Shown here piece after piece: positions 53,520 through 63,899 of a stretch of 64,000 bases of DNA (positions are counted from its first letter, which is position 1; each line of letters opens with the position of its first letter). The notes beneath the pieces are model-generated. The model did not search any database and was not told the DNA's origin. It saw only the letters and a list, made by a program, of their open reading frames with translations. Source of the DNA: Onthophagus taurus (Eukaryota; Arthropoda; Insecta; Coleoptera; Scarabaeidae). The stretch covers positions 29,579,001-29,643,000 of the forward strand of contig NC_091972.1 in NCBI RefSeq assembly GCF_036711975.1. The letters run 5' to 3'. The position numbers were made by a program, and so were the translations under genes.

Positions 53520-55656
53520 TTGGATTTTGCACCCTCAGAAGATGTAAAAAGAATCCATGAAATAACAAACATATTAGAAAGGCGTGTCAAAATCGACGAG
53601 TACAGAAAGCCAAAACAAATGCCCCAGTGCAAAAGATGTCAAGGTTGGAGCCACACCATAGCTTACTGCCACAAAAATTCGGGACGTGTTAAATGCACTG
53701 GATCAGCGAATGCACTAAAGCCAAAGAATTCCCGGGTAAATGTTTCAACTGTGGAGAACATTATCCAGCGAACTACCGAGGATACATTGTGATTAAGGAA
53801 CTACAAGCCATCAGGAATAAGAAAACAGTAAATTTAAATAAAAGAAAGCCAAGCGTCTCGTATGCCAAAAAAGCGAGTAGTGAAACTGCAGAAAAAACTG
53901 CAAGTACATTACCCGATAAAGCGGCTAACAGTAAATTAGATCTAACACTAAAAAACAATACTTCAACAAGAAGAAACAATAAAAACATTATATGCACATT
54001 ATTGTGCGCTGTGTTCATCTTGTTGTATGTTTCATTTTAATTCGTAACATATTTATTTAATTTTAACATTTTACCTTAGTTTATTTATTTAAATTTTAAT
54101 ATTCAATGTGGTATTTTTATAAAATTCAACACCAAAAACACATACACTTCCAATTCGAAATAATAACGGAAATTGGGCTAAGGGCAATAAAGAAAAAGTT
54201 AGTTTGTTTGCTGAACATTTGAAAGAAACTTTTACATCAGACAGTCCAACAACTATGCTAAATAGTGTCCCTAGCGTAATTCAAAGTGATCTGCGGAATA
54301 ATATACCATGTGTAAGAATGAAAGAACTGTATTATGAAGTACAAAAACTAAATATAAAGAAATCAGTAGGCTATGACCTAATTAATGGAGAAACATTGAA
54401 ACATCTACCAAAACGGGCGATTACAAAACTGTTACACATAATTAATGCTGCTTATAAGCAGAAATACTTCCTAAGTATATGGAAAATTGCTGAAATAATA
54501 ATAATACCAAAACCTGGTAAACCCTCCACAGATGTTACATCATATAGGTATCATATTATTACCCTTACTATCAAAACTGCTTGAAAAATTACTATTAAAA
54601 AGACTAAAACCTGTGATAGAAGAAAAAGCCCTAACACCAACACATCAATTTGGGTTTCGGAATAAACATGCAACAATAGACTAAGTGCATAGAATAATGA
54701 ATCGAAATAGCAATGGAAGAAACAAAGTCTGCTCCGCCGTATTTTTGGATGTTCCACAAGCTTTCGACAAAGTTTGGTTAGATGATTTAAATTACAAACT
54801 AGACCAAATACTACCATCAACTATTAAAATCGTATCTTTCTGGTCGATATTTTAGAGTAAAATACGAAAACACTTATTCACCACGACATGAAATACAAGC
54901 CGGAGTTCCTCAAAGAAGTGTGCTTGGCCCAACGCTGTACTTATTCTACACATTTGACCTTCCTTAGATATCGGAAACTTTAACAGCTACATTCGCAGAT
55001 GACACAGCGATCTTGGCTGTTGCAGAAAATGAAGTAATTGCAGCAAATAAGTTACAATTGGCCTTAAATTCAATAGAAAACTGGACCAAATGATGGCTAA
55101 TAAAATTAAATACACATAAATCGACATACATCAATTTCAGATACAAGAAAGTAAACTATGTCCAAGTACACATAAATGGCAATGTAATCCGCAAAATATC
55201 TTGGTATGACGCTGGATGCCAAACTCAAATGGAAAGCTCACATCAAAAAAAAACGTGAGGAACTTGATATCAAATTTAGACACCTCTATTGGTAGAAAAT
55301 CAACGTTATCACTAAGAAATAAGTTGCTAATATACAAGCAAGTATTAAAACCAAAATGGACATACGGAATTCAACTGTGGGGATGTACCTGCAAGACAAA
55401 TGCAAGTCTGATTCAAAGATTCCAAAACAAAGTACTAAGGTGCATAGCGAATGCACCTTGGTATATAAGAAACACCGACCTCCATCACGACTTGGAAGTA
55501 CTATCGGTGTCATCAGAAATTGCATCATTCGCATCTAAACATGAGATGAGATTGCACGATCATCGCAACATCGAGGCCATCCAGCTTCTTGACAACGAGG
55601 ATGTCTTACGTCGCCGTCGCCTTCAGAGGATGATGTCGTTCGATTTAGTGACTTAG
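53520..55656 (+). pseudogene. Jockey-like LINE, gag end plus ORF2, decayed
   Basis: The gag tail has zinc knuckles, CKRCQGWSHTIAYCHKN and, after a frameshift, HWISECTKAKEFPGKCFNCG, then a lysine-rich tail. ORF2 pieces follow: NIKKSVGYDLINGETLKHLP, IIPKPGKPSTDVTSYR, LLEKLLLKRLKPVIEEK, TPTHQFGFRNKHATID, AVFLDVPQAFDKVWLDDL, TFADDTAILAVAENE, and at the end YKQVLKPKWTYGIQLWGC and FQNKVLRCIANAPWYIRN. The order is that of jockey. Many stops and frameshifts; the endonuclease domain is missing between gag and RT. Confidence 0.88.
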
Positions 55657-55659
55657 TTG

Positions 55660-56218
55660 ATTCAAATGCGAGCAATAGTGCAGAATTATAACAAAAACAG
55701 TAATAACCAAAATGTGTATTCCGCGTATCGCAGTGCGTGCGTTTTTGTCTTAAAACGGTAAAAATATGACAATATTTATCTGCATTGTGTAAAGCAGACT
55801 GGACCATTTGGAAAAGCTGCAAAACGTTATCTTGTTTAATTTTGAGTCAAAAATAAGTAACTAATTAGTATGTATTTACTGTTATACAATTGTGCTATGC
55901 ATAATATTAAAAAAATTATATATTAAGGGGTATAAATAAAATCACAATAGAGTGAACTAAGACAAAGTTTATTTTCATTAAGATCTGAATATGGTAAATT
56001 AAATACAAAAATAGTTTATATTCAATTCTCTCATTAATATTGTTTCAAGGTTAAGTTATAATACTAATATTTTATTTTCTATTCTTATTTTTTAATGGCA
56101 TTTACAATTTTGATATCATGCAACCAACAATTATTTGTTTAACTTTGATTCTTTTTATTGTTCTTTTCCTATCAAATAATTGTTGCTTACAGAGCCCATC
56201 AACAGCCAACTTAGATAG
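55660..56218. other. Intergenic LINE-TTF2, nothing recognised
   Basis: AT-rich sequence between the LINE end and the TTF2 3' UTR. Confidence 0.4.
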
Positions 56219-56224
56219 TTTATT
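56219..56224 (-). terminator. TTF2 polyadenylation signal
   Basis: TTTATT on the + strand, that is AATAAA on the minus strand, about 110 bases after the TTF2 stop codon. Confidence 0.6.
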
Positions 56225-56332
56225 CATATAATCAACAGCTATTAAACATAATTTACAAATATTAGAAGAATCATCACAGTATTAATATTATTAAAACTAC
56301 TAAATAAACTACAAAACAAATACTTACACAAC

Positions 56333-56845
56333 TTACATATTAAATAGAACTCGAAGGTCTTGAAGTGACAATTTAGTATGTTCAACTTTGGATCCTGTTA
56401 ACATTGAATTGGCGATAGATAATTTATAATCTTGAATATTTTTGACTTGTTCTTCAATAGTGTTATTTGTAATAAACTTATAAATATAAACCGGTCTTTT
56501 TTGACCAACCCTGTAAATCCTGTCTTGAGCCTGGGACTCCAATTGAGGATTCCAATGAATATCAACAAGCAAAAGGTGATTCGCTCCGACTAAATTCAAC
56601 CCAACTCCACCTGCTGTTAAGGAAAGCAACAACACTCTCGTTGGATGGCTTGAATTATTAATATTTTGAACAATTTCCATTCGTTTGTCAATCTTAAGCG
56701 TTCCATCAAGTTGCTCATATTTAATACCTTCTTCTTTTAAAAATTTTGCTACTAATCTTAGAAAGCTGGTCCATTGAGAAACAATAATTACTTTTTCTTT
56801 TTTCTCATTCACAATTTCATTTATAGTTTTCAGAATCATTTCCAC
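56333..56845 (-). CDS. TTF2: TTF2 last exon, helicase C-terminal lobe
   Basis: Begins VEMILKTINEIVNEKKEKVI after the TTTAG acceptor. Carries SQWTSFLRLVAKFLKEEGIK, YEQLDGTLKIDKRMEIVQ, LLSLTAGGVGLNLVGANHLL, DIHWNPQLESQAQDRIYRVG, QKRPVYIYKF and the terminal LRVLFNM. The arginine fingers of motif VI (QDRIYRVGQ) are intact. Confidence 0.96.
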   Translation of the reverse strand: MEMILKTINEIVNEKKEKVIIVSQWTSFLRLVAKFLKEEGIKYEQLDGTLKIDKRMEIVQNINNSSHPTRVLLLSLTAGGVGLNLVGANHLLLVDIHWNPQLESQAQDRIYRVGQKRPVYIYKFITNNTIEEQVKNIQDYKLSIANSMLTGSKVEHTKLSLQDLRVLFNM

Positions 56846-57907
56846 CTAAACAAACAGATATTATCTACTGAAATTTCAGACTATGTAATTGATGAAATCA
56901 TCACAATACCTTTTTACTTTTATAATCAGATGAAAATAATGGATTCTCAGAGGAAAACTTCTTTGTAACTTCTACTTTAACAGCTGGTCTTTTCTCTTCT
57001 TGATCATTTTCTAAATCTAATTTTTCTAATTCTTCCATAAGATTCATCACTCCGTCATCTTCCTCTTCTTCAAGGTCAGCATTCTCCAACATCTAACAAA
57101 AAATGTAATTAAAGGTGTATTCATAAAATTATTATTTTTTTTTATTACTTGACTGATCAATGATGGATGACAACAACATTGTCTTAAACGCAAAAGTACC
57201 ATTAAAATCTCGTGTTGTTTCACTTCTTTACATCTTCTTGACATTTTTTCATATATTTTATAGTAAGGATTACCAGGTTGTACTAAAATTTAAAAGAAAG
57301 TTTCATTAAAAGATAAAATAAATGTGCAAAATGCTATTTACTTGGTTTCGTCACCGTTGGTCTTTCATTAACATTCCAATCTCTACCCTTATTACTCCTT
57401 TGACTTAAATACTGCGCAAAAATCGTTCGAGAAAAAATCAAAACTTTTTCATAAATAGCTGTTTCGTCTTCAGACAACTTCACCTCAACCACTTTCCAAA
57501 TTCTCTCAGGTAGTGATTGCAACGCCCCCTTTTCTTGTAATTGAGCTTTCGTTCGTCTTAGCATTAACGAAGCGATGACCGTTTGAAGTCTTTGATAACC
57601 CCCGGTGTCTTTGTTTGAAATCCACGTTTTCCAAATCCCGTAATCATCAAAAGGTGTGCACCGTAAAAACTTCATCAAACTATACATGTCCAATTCTTTG
57701 TTATGGACTGGTGTTCCCGTTAACACCCATCGCGATCTCGCTTCTAATTGACATGCGGCCGCCGCGGTTTGCGATTTATGATTTCGTATTTGATGACCTT
57801 CATCCAAAATAACTCGTCGCCAATTTATTCGGAAAAGTGGGGTGGATTTTGATGCTTCGTTTTGACAGATTGTATAAGTTGTTATTACCATATCATATTT
57901 TGCTAAA
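56333..57907 (-). CDS. TTF2: Transcription termination factor 2 / lodestar (3' half)
   Basis: SNF2-family DNA-dependent ATPase that releases RNA polymerase II and its transcript, notably at mitosis; it acts in the nucleus. Four exons on the minus strand: 57907-57342, 57282-57149, 57092-56910 and 56845-56333, with introns of 56-64 bp. They give 464 aa and a TAA stop at 56335-56333. Helicase motifs in order: II VILDEGHQIRN, III WVLTGTPVHN, LMLRRTKAQL, LRQCCCHPSLI, IV VIIVSQWTSFLRLV, V LSLTAGGVGLNLVGAN and VI QAQDRIYRVGQKRPVYIYKF. The C-terminus KLSLQDLRVLFNM is the diagnostic TTF2 ending. The N-terminal zinc finger and the Walker A exon are not in the window, so the next upstream intron exceeds 6 kb. 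The DEAH box reads DEGH here. Confidence 0.93.
56910..57092 (-). CDS. TTF2: TTF2 exon encoding acidic insert
   Basis: 61 codons, phase 0 on both sides: MLENADLEEEEDDGVMNLME, ELEKLDLENDQEEK, then VEVTKKFSSENPLFSSDYKS. The acidic linker separates the two RecA-like lobes. It is poorly conserved in sequence, but frame, splice sites and position fit. Confidence 0.85.
57149..57282 (-). CDS. TTF2: TTF2 exon with LRQCCCHP motif
   Basis: Reads I-QPGNPYYKIYEKMSRRCKEV, KQHEILMVLLRLRQCCCHPS and LISQ, then the GTAATA donor. The LLRLRQ.CCHP.L stretch is conserved in TTF2 and other SNF2 proteins. Too short to be seen without splicing logic. Confidence 0.9.
57342..57907 (-). CDS. TTF2: TTF2 exon with helicase motifs II and III
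   Basis: First TTF2 exon visible. The acceptor is ATATTTAG (exon from 57907) or, 5 bases later, TTTAG; the first keeps the conserved LAKYDMVITTY. Contains FRINWRRVILDEGHQIRN, AAACQLEARSRWVLTGTPVH, DMYSLMKFLRCTPFDDY, VIASLMLRRTKAQLQE and SLPERIWKVVEVKLSEDE. The donor CCAA/GTAAAT is phase 1. Confidence 0.92.
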
Positions 57908-58887
57908 CTAAATATAAGAATAATAAAGTAAGTATAATAATAATAGCTATTTACATGAGTTCATCTTTATGAACAAATTGCAAATGTTAGCTGTATTTGA
58001 CGCTTAGTTGTAGAGCTTAAAATTTATGATCATCATTATTTCGATTTATCCATAAAGACTTAAGTTATTAATTCGTTAGATGAATAGGTATTGTTAATTG
58101 TCGCATAAATATAATTTGAATTAGAGTAACACAGAAAAGAAGAAGATGAATTAAATCAACGTTTTCTATAGCGTTATAGGTAGAATACAATGATAATAGT
58201 AAATATTCAAAATTCAGAGAATCAACAAGATCTTTTAAAAATTTCATACTATTCCAATCTAATTTTCAAGAAATAAAAATAAACTGATTGTGAATTATAT
58301 TTAGTTATTTTTGCATTTACCGGCTTCAATTAAATAACGTCACGACTCTTTATTAGTACAAACGTCACATTGTGCGTTGTACAACTGGTATAGTTTCCGA
58401 TATTTCTGGTGATTTTTATGACTGAATTGCAGCCAAATAACGAACAAAGACGGGTGTTTAAAAAGAGGTAGTTTGCGAACCCAAAACTCACCCCTGTGGC
58501 GTGAGTTGTTCAGATCAGCATTAACGGAAATTACAAAAACATAATCTTTGAAAACTAAAATACCATTACTTTGTGTGAAAATACAACAATTTATTCAAAA
58601 TTTGTATCTCGAATATGATGGATGCATTGTAGAGGGTAAGTTGATAGAACCTTTTTTTCAAATTTTCGGACAAGCTATCACATCCTGAAGTCCTGCACAT
58701 ATATTATGAAAGACCCTATATATTGACACACAATGTCCATAAACTACTATTTCTAGGAAATTCACCGAATAAATGCGTCTAAGGCTCATTCTCAGAAAGG
58801 TTGGAAAAAAAGTTTACAAGTAATAAATTTGTGTAATTTGTACTTTGAGAATATAATTAAATAATGAAAATAATGTTATATTTAGAG
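57908..58887. other. TTF2 intron sequence, nothing recognised
   Basis: About 1 kb between the TTF2 exon and the transposon. AT-rich; no exon with a GLGKT-type Walker A motif was found on the minus strand here or further right. Confidence 0.5.
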
Positions 58888-61518
58888 GTAACGGAGTTGA
58901 CAAATAATAATTTAATTCCAAATGTTGTTCCTAACATCTTAACTATCAAATTTATTCCGAAGTAAACTCAATGGCACATCATCATCTGATGATGATGAAT
59001 CTGTATATATAGCGCTATAACGCAGAGGTGTTCTATACTCCATAGATCCAAAGTTATAGTGTAAGCAAAGCTCGCCGGGTTCACAATACAGACATGTCAG
59101 TTCTCTGAAAGTAAGTCTATTCCTTCGTTTATTGATCCAGGTGACTTCATGAACTTTCATCGTACCTTTAAACGTAGGAATATTTTCTGGGGTCAGTTCG
59201 TCAATAATAGGGATTAGTTTTTCATTGATACGAAAGATCTTGATCCCTTTTATTGACTTTTGTAACACTTTTACTAATGTATCACAATCTGGTATGTCGA
59301 TTCCTTGTGCGACTTTTGAGTCTGCTGTACGTTTGATACAGCCTCCAATACCATCAGGCGCTCCTTTTCCATGGCCACTTTCGCTATAATGCCATCGAAT
59401 TGTCTCTGCTTGTAATTTTTTGTGCAGGTGTGTGGCAATAAAATAAAACATCTTTCTGTTCTTATATTGGGTGGATGGTCCATCCGATAAGAAATTGATA
59501 TGTCTTACCCTGGGAACAATCATTTTAATATCTTCAAAAACATATCCTAAGTCATGGCGAAGACTACTTGATTACTGTACAGTATGAGATATGGTCTGTT
59601 GAGTTATTGTGTGGATGCTTGTAATATACAACTAAGGTATGAAGAGATATCTGAAGCTTTGAAGAGCCAAAGTGTGCAGATTGTACTTCTTCAGTATATT
59701 TACAGCAGTAATTTTCAGAAAAATCCATATGGATCAGGATTTCATCAACAGACAGATTCTTTTTCACTGCATTTATACACCGATATTGATGAGATATATT
59801 CCTGAGGTGCAACATATATCTCGGAATAGATTGTATCAATTCTGTAACTGCTTGGTGTTTCTCTACTGTTTGCTTTTCTTTCACTGTTCTTTTACAAAAC
59901 TTTATTTTCCCTTTGACCACTACCTGTACCGATTTGTTAACCCATTTCATGTATGTCATTAATTCCTTTGTATTGTAGTGCAGAACGGTCACTGTATTTT
60001 TGTTGCACTTGACGCATTTGCGTTCGAGGCATTTTTCATTTTTGCATATATTAGCAGTTGAACAGCACATTTTTTGGACCACTTGAGATGGGGTGTTATC
60101 TTTGATAATGTCTAAGATCCCTAGCTTATGCACCAAAAGATTCATGTTAGTGTGGGTAACACATAAACAAGTATCTCTTTGGCGTGCTGTAGGCTGCAAA
60201 ATCCAAAATGGTCTCATTCGACAAAATGTGGAGTAACCGATGCGCAATTTTGAGTATATTTTATTAAATTTTCTATGCAAATTCTGTAGGGAATCGTTCA
60301 AGTAGCGTTTTTGTTTTTTGTTTTTCTTGTATGTTATCGTGTCCTTTTTCCCAGGACAGAGTCTGCTGTTTTCGTCTTTTTCTAAATATGTACGAACTGT
60401 TTTTCTGATGGAAATATTATTCAATGGGCGTTGTTTACTTATAGCACTTTCTATGTCCGATTTACGAGGCTTCCGAGTTTCATGTTTTTTATACTTTTGT
60501 ATAAGTTTTTTCGCTTGTGCAATTTCTTTCTGGAGTACATTTACCTTGTTTTTGAGTTTATTATTTACATTTTTGGCCCTTAAAAGCACAGAACTTGATG
60601 GTGTAGAGTTGTGGTTCTTCAAAGCAGCTGCCTTTTTTGCTTGGTAATGTTTTTTACTATGTTCGCTCCATTTTTTCCTTTTATGTCTTTTATCTCGATC
60701 TGTTAACTGTGATGTCTTTTTTATTTTACCGCAGCTAACTCTGTGGTGATACCGCTCTCTTTCCTTCAATTTAGCAATTTCATAAGCCTCAGGATCTTCT
60801 TTTCGTTGCGCTCTTAGTCTTCTCATAGCATCTCTCTTCTTTTGATTGCATAATTTCTTTTTCTTTGATGTTGTAACCGCTGTTTCACTTAAGGCCTTAC
60901 CTCTAGTTTTTACCATCTAGCACAAAAGAATAATAAAAGGTAAAATCGAAGTTACACTCAAAATTAGATCTCGTCTAAAGCAAAAGAAACATGATGCATA
61001 TAAATTTGGAAATTATAGCATTTGAGCGCTGTTCTATTTTTTTTTAGCTTAACTAAATATTGAATACATTGAAAATAAAATGTTTACAGTTACATAGTGC
61101 ATTATAACTGTTAAATGTGACTGTAAATGTTCCTGCCTAACATTAGTAACGGAGTTGAAATTCACGGAGTTGAGAAAACGCGCTTTCAAAAATATTTAAA
61201 ATTAAACTGAATTTGATTTTATGTTGATAGTTGCATACCGTGTTCGTATATTTTTTACTAATATACTTAATGTAATTACAGTAAGAAATCGCTTATACTT
61301 TACTTTTTATGACAGGTAACGGAGTTGAGAATCCGAATGGTCAGAAAAATATTTGTAGAAATCAATCAAAATCTTGAATATATTCAGCGTCTCAATTTAA
61401 TATTTTTTGACAGTTATAGTGTCGTACTAATATCAACTTCCCTCTGCAGTGTTTACAATGAGCCGGGTAACCATGACGACACGAATATTTATATTAGAAG
61501 ATGTGGTAACGGAGTTGA
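58888..61518 (-). mobile_element. Transposon-like unit with repeated GTAACGGAGTTGA
   Basis: A two-part minus-strand transposase-like gene (60916-58939) is flanked by four perfect copies of GTAACGGAGTTGA: 58888-58900 on one side; 61146-61158, 61316-61328 and 61506-61518 on the other. A partial copy, CACGGAGTTGAG, lies near 61163. All are in the same orientation. They could be subterminal transposase-binding sites. Outer inverted repeats and a target duplication were not found, so the limits are provisional. It lies in the large TTF2 intron, same strand. Confidence 0.55.
58939..60916 (-). pseudogene. Transposase-like protein with HMDFSENY and SDGPSTQYKN, frameshifted
   Basis: ATG 60916 starts a basic region (KKKKLCNQKKRDAMRRLRAQ; repeated KKHYQAKKAA), then a coiled-coil stretch (NKLKNKVNVLQKEIAQAKKL). 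Next come GYSTFCRMRPFWILQPTARQ, a Cys-rich CSTANICKNEKCLERKCVKC and VDEILIHMDFSENYCCKYTE with EVQSAHFGSSKLQISLHT. The frame breaks near 59570. The second part (59523-58939 and a few codons before) has VRHINFLSDGPSTQYKNRKM, HYSESGHGKGAPDGIGGCIK and a serine/acidic C-terminus. I recognise the family only as a widespread metazoan unknown. The Asp (HMDFSE), Asp (LSDGP) and GHGKG.PD spacing suggests a DDE-like nuclease. Otherwise nearly intact, about 645 codons. Confidence 0.7.
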
Positions 61519-62264
61519 GATTAAAACGAGGGACACAATATTTCCGAGATTAATTTAAAATCGAAATCTATAAGAAATTGCAAACCATCCTCAAATCTAT
61601 TTGTTAATTATCCCAAATAAAAAAAACCAATAAAATAATATAATACTATTTTATTTCCGATTTAGAAGTAGTTTTAGTTGTAATTTTACCAGAGGGACAC
61701 CTGATTGATTAATGAAGTGCAAACCAACTTTTACAAATTTTTAAGTTTTGCGTACATAAAATATTTGTTACTTTGATGTAACTTAATGAAGAGATACTAA
61801 TGAGTCTCACTACATTGCTTTTTGCTCGAATGAATGTAATTTGTTACATTTATAAGATATGATATTAGAGGGACACTTTTTTTGCCCTTTTGAGAACGAC
61901 CCCTAAACTGGTTTCTGATAATATGAAAGATGATGTAATCCTTATATCTCATCATACATCCCAATGGTGTGTTTTGCACCAATGTTTCAAGACGTATTTT
62001 CAGAATTCATATTTTTATTTCGCGTTTCAAGATATATATGAGGAAAATATGCACTAAAAACTTGCAAATGTCAAAATTTTAAAGAATTTTATGCCCTAAA
62101 AATAGTTTTATTTCTATTGTATATTTTGAACAGAAATTTTCAATAGAAAAGAATTGTTGCAAATATGGTTTAAATAGCAAGAATTATGAAATATTTTGAT
62201 ATCCAATTAGTGCGATATCGGACGATATCTCCTTACAGGGTGTCACTAGAAGAAAATGTTTATA
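61519..62264. other. Unclassified AT-rich sequence
   Basis: No gene. The word GAGGGACAC recurs (61530, 61692, 61868). At 62236 CAGGGTGTCACTAG starts, probably the outer end of the mariner element whose gene lies at 63018-63839. Confidence 0.4.
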
Positions 62265-62537
62265 CAGGGTGTCACACAAAAAACGCCCCAAGCTGTAACT
62301 CTGTCATTTACGTTCCGATTTTAATGAGCCAGGTATCAAATGAAATAGTTTGATGATTCATGCTACAAATAATTTTTTTCCAACGCCATCTTGAATTTCA
62401 AACGAATATGAACTTTTGTTTTTCAAATTGCACCGTATATTTTTCGTCACGTCATTAGATAGAGATTTTTTTTCTGAATCCAATGATGTACAGTACATCC
62501 ATTTTGAATGTACTTTTACCAGAGAAAAGGCACCCTG
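62265..62537. mobile_element. 273-bp MITE nested in the mariner end
   Basis: CAGGGTGTCACACAAAAAAC to the complement of CAGGGTGCCTTTTCTC, with TA at 62263-62264 and 62538-62539. The sequence just after it (62550-62820) is a diverged direct copy of its interior (CAAGCTGTAA.TC.GTCATTT, GAGCCAGGTATCAAATGAAA, TTCATGCTACAAATAA). The MITE is therefore a derivative of the element it landed in. Confidence 0.8.
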
Positions 62538-63017
62538 TATATAGAGGTTATCACACAAGAATGCCTCAAGCTGTAATTCAGTCATTTACAATCCGATTTT
62601 CACGAGCCAGGTATCAAATGAAAAGGATTGATGAATACTATGATTCATGCTACAAATAAATTTTTTCCAAAGCCATCTTCAATTTCAAGCGATATCAACT
62701 TTTGATTTTCAAATTGGTCAATATGTTTTTTTTTCACGTTATTGGACAGTTTTTTTTTTTTAATCCTTTGATGTATAACATATCAATATTAATGGTAATT
62801 TTAGCAGAGAAAAAAATTAAAACACTTTCCGAACATTCTCATAAAGTCACTTGCGTTATAATGTAGTGTGCCATGGAAAAAAATAAATAATAACGCATAA
62901 AACTGGTAACAGACATTAAATGCTATTTCAATGGCTGAAACCCGTTATTAAAATTGAACAAGTAATAATTTTATTTTACAAAGAAAAAGAAAAACAAAAA
63001 TCAAAACTAAAAAAAAA

Positions 63018-63839
63018 TCACAAATATTGTTCGAATTGATTACCGTCATGCTCAATACAACACTGGCATTTCCTTATAACGCCATGCGTGGCATTTAATA
63101 TGAAATTGTTAGGTATTTCCTGACAAACTTCAATTATTCGGTTTCTCAAATCATTTACATTTTGTGGCACTGCTAAGTAAACTCGATCTTGGAGATATCC
63201 CCAAAGCCAAAAATCTAAGGGCGTAAGGTCAGGCGATCGCGCAGGCCAACGAATAGGTCCATTAGTGCCAATCCATTGTTGATTAAAATTTCGATTCAAC
63301 CAACTAACGTTTATGCGTGCATTATGAGGAGTAGCACCGTCCTGTTGAAAATATGTTTCACGCAGTCCCGCAAGTGGTAATGCATCCAAACAATTTTCAA
63401 CATCTTCACTTAATAGTTGGTGATATTTTTGCTGATTTAAGGAACCGTCGATAAAGAACGGCCCAATCAAGCAGTCTCCAAGTAGGCCACACCAAACATT
63501 GCAGCTAAAACGACGTTGATGGTTATTGTTGATGACCAATCTAGGATTTTCTTGGCTCCAACAGCGGTGAATGTTGCGGTTAAAAATTCCATTATTAGTG
63601 AAAGTACACTCATCTGTCCAAATAATTTTAGAATAAAATAACGGATCTTGTTGCAATTTTGTTAAGTAAAAATTATAAAATTGAGACCTTCGGATCGGAT
63701 CATTTCCATCTATTGCTTGCACCTTGTGAGCAATATACGGCTTAAATTTGTGTTTTTTAAGCACTGCACATGCAGTACTTCGAGACGTATTAATAATGTT
63801 CGCAACTTCACGAACAGAACTTTTGGCGTTTTCTTCAAC
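63018..63839 (-). pseudogene. Mariner transposase, DD41D type, N-terminally truncated
   Basis: 273 codons open on the minus strand, beginning after an in-frame stop at 63842-63840. An HTH (SSVREVANIINTSRSTACAV) is followed by KIIWTDECTFTNNG (first Asp), RRFSCNVWCGLLGDCLIGPF, ETYFQQDGATPHNARINVSW (second Asp) and RWPARSPDLTPLDFWLWGYL (third Asp). 41 residues lie between the second and third Asp, which is the DD41D (rosa-like) mariner group. The catalytic domain is intact; the first DNA-binding helices are missing, replaced by a palindromic tract. The left end probably reaches 62236. The right end is not seen. Confidence 0.85.
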
Positions 63840-63841
63840 TT

Positions 63842-63899
63842 AATTTCGTCAAACTTGACGAACGTCAAGTTTCGTCAACTTGACAAGTTTGACGAAATT
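63842..63899. repeat. Compound palindrome replacing the mariner 5' end
   Basis: Outer arms AATTTCGTCAAACTTG and CAAGTTTGACGAAATT, perfect over 16 bp. Inside is a second palindrome CTTGACG-AA-CGTCAAG (63854-63869). The words CGTCAA and TTGACG repeat throughout. It sits exactly where the transposase frame stops, so it marks a rearrangement. After it, 63900-64000 is AT-rich with nothing recognised. Confidence 0.8.

Noticed and set aside
60318..60647. 109-codon hydrophobic + strand frame suggesting a membrane protein
   Set aside because: Shadow of the lysine-rich minus-strand transposase-like gene; reverse-strand Lys codons read as Phe/Leu/Ser.
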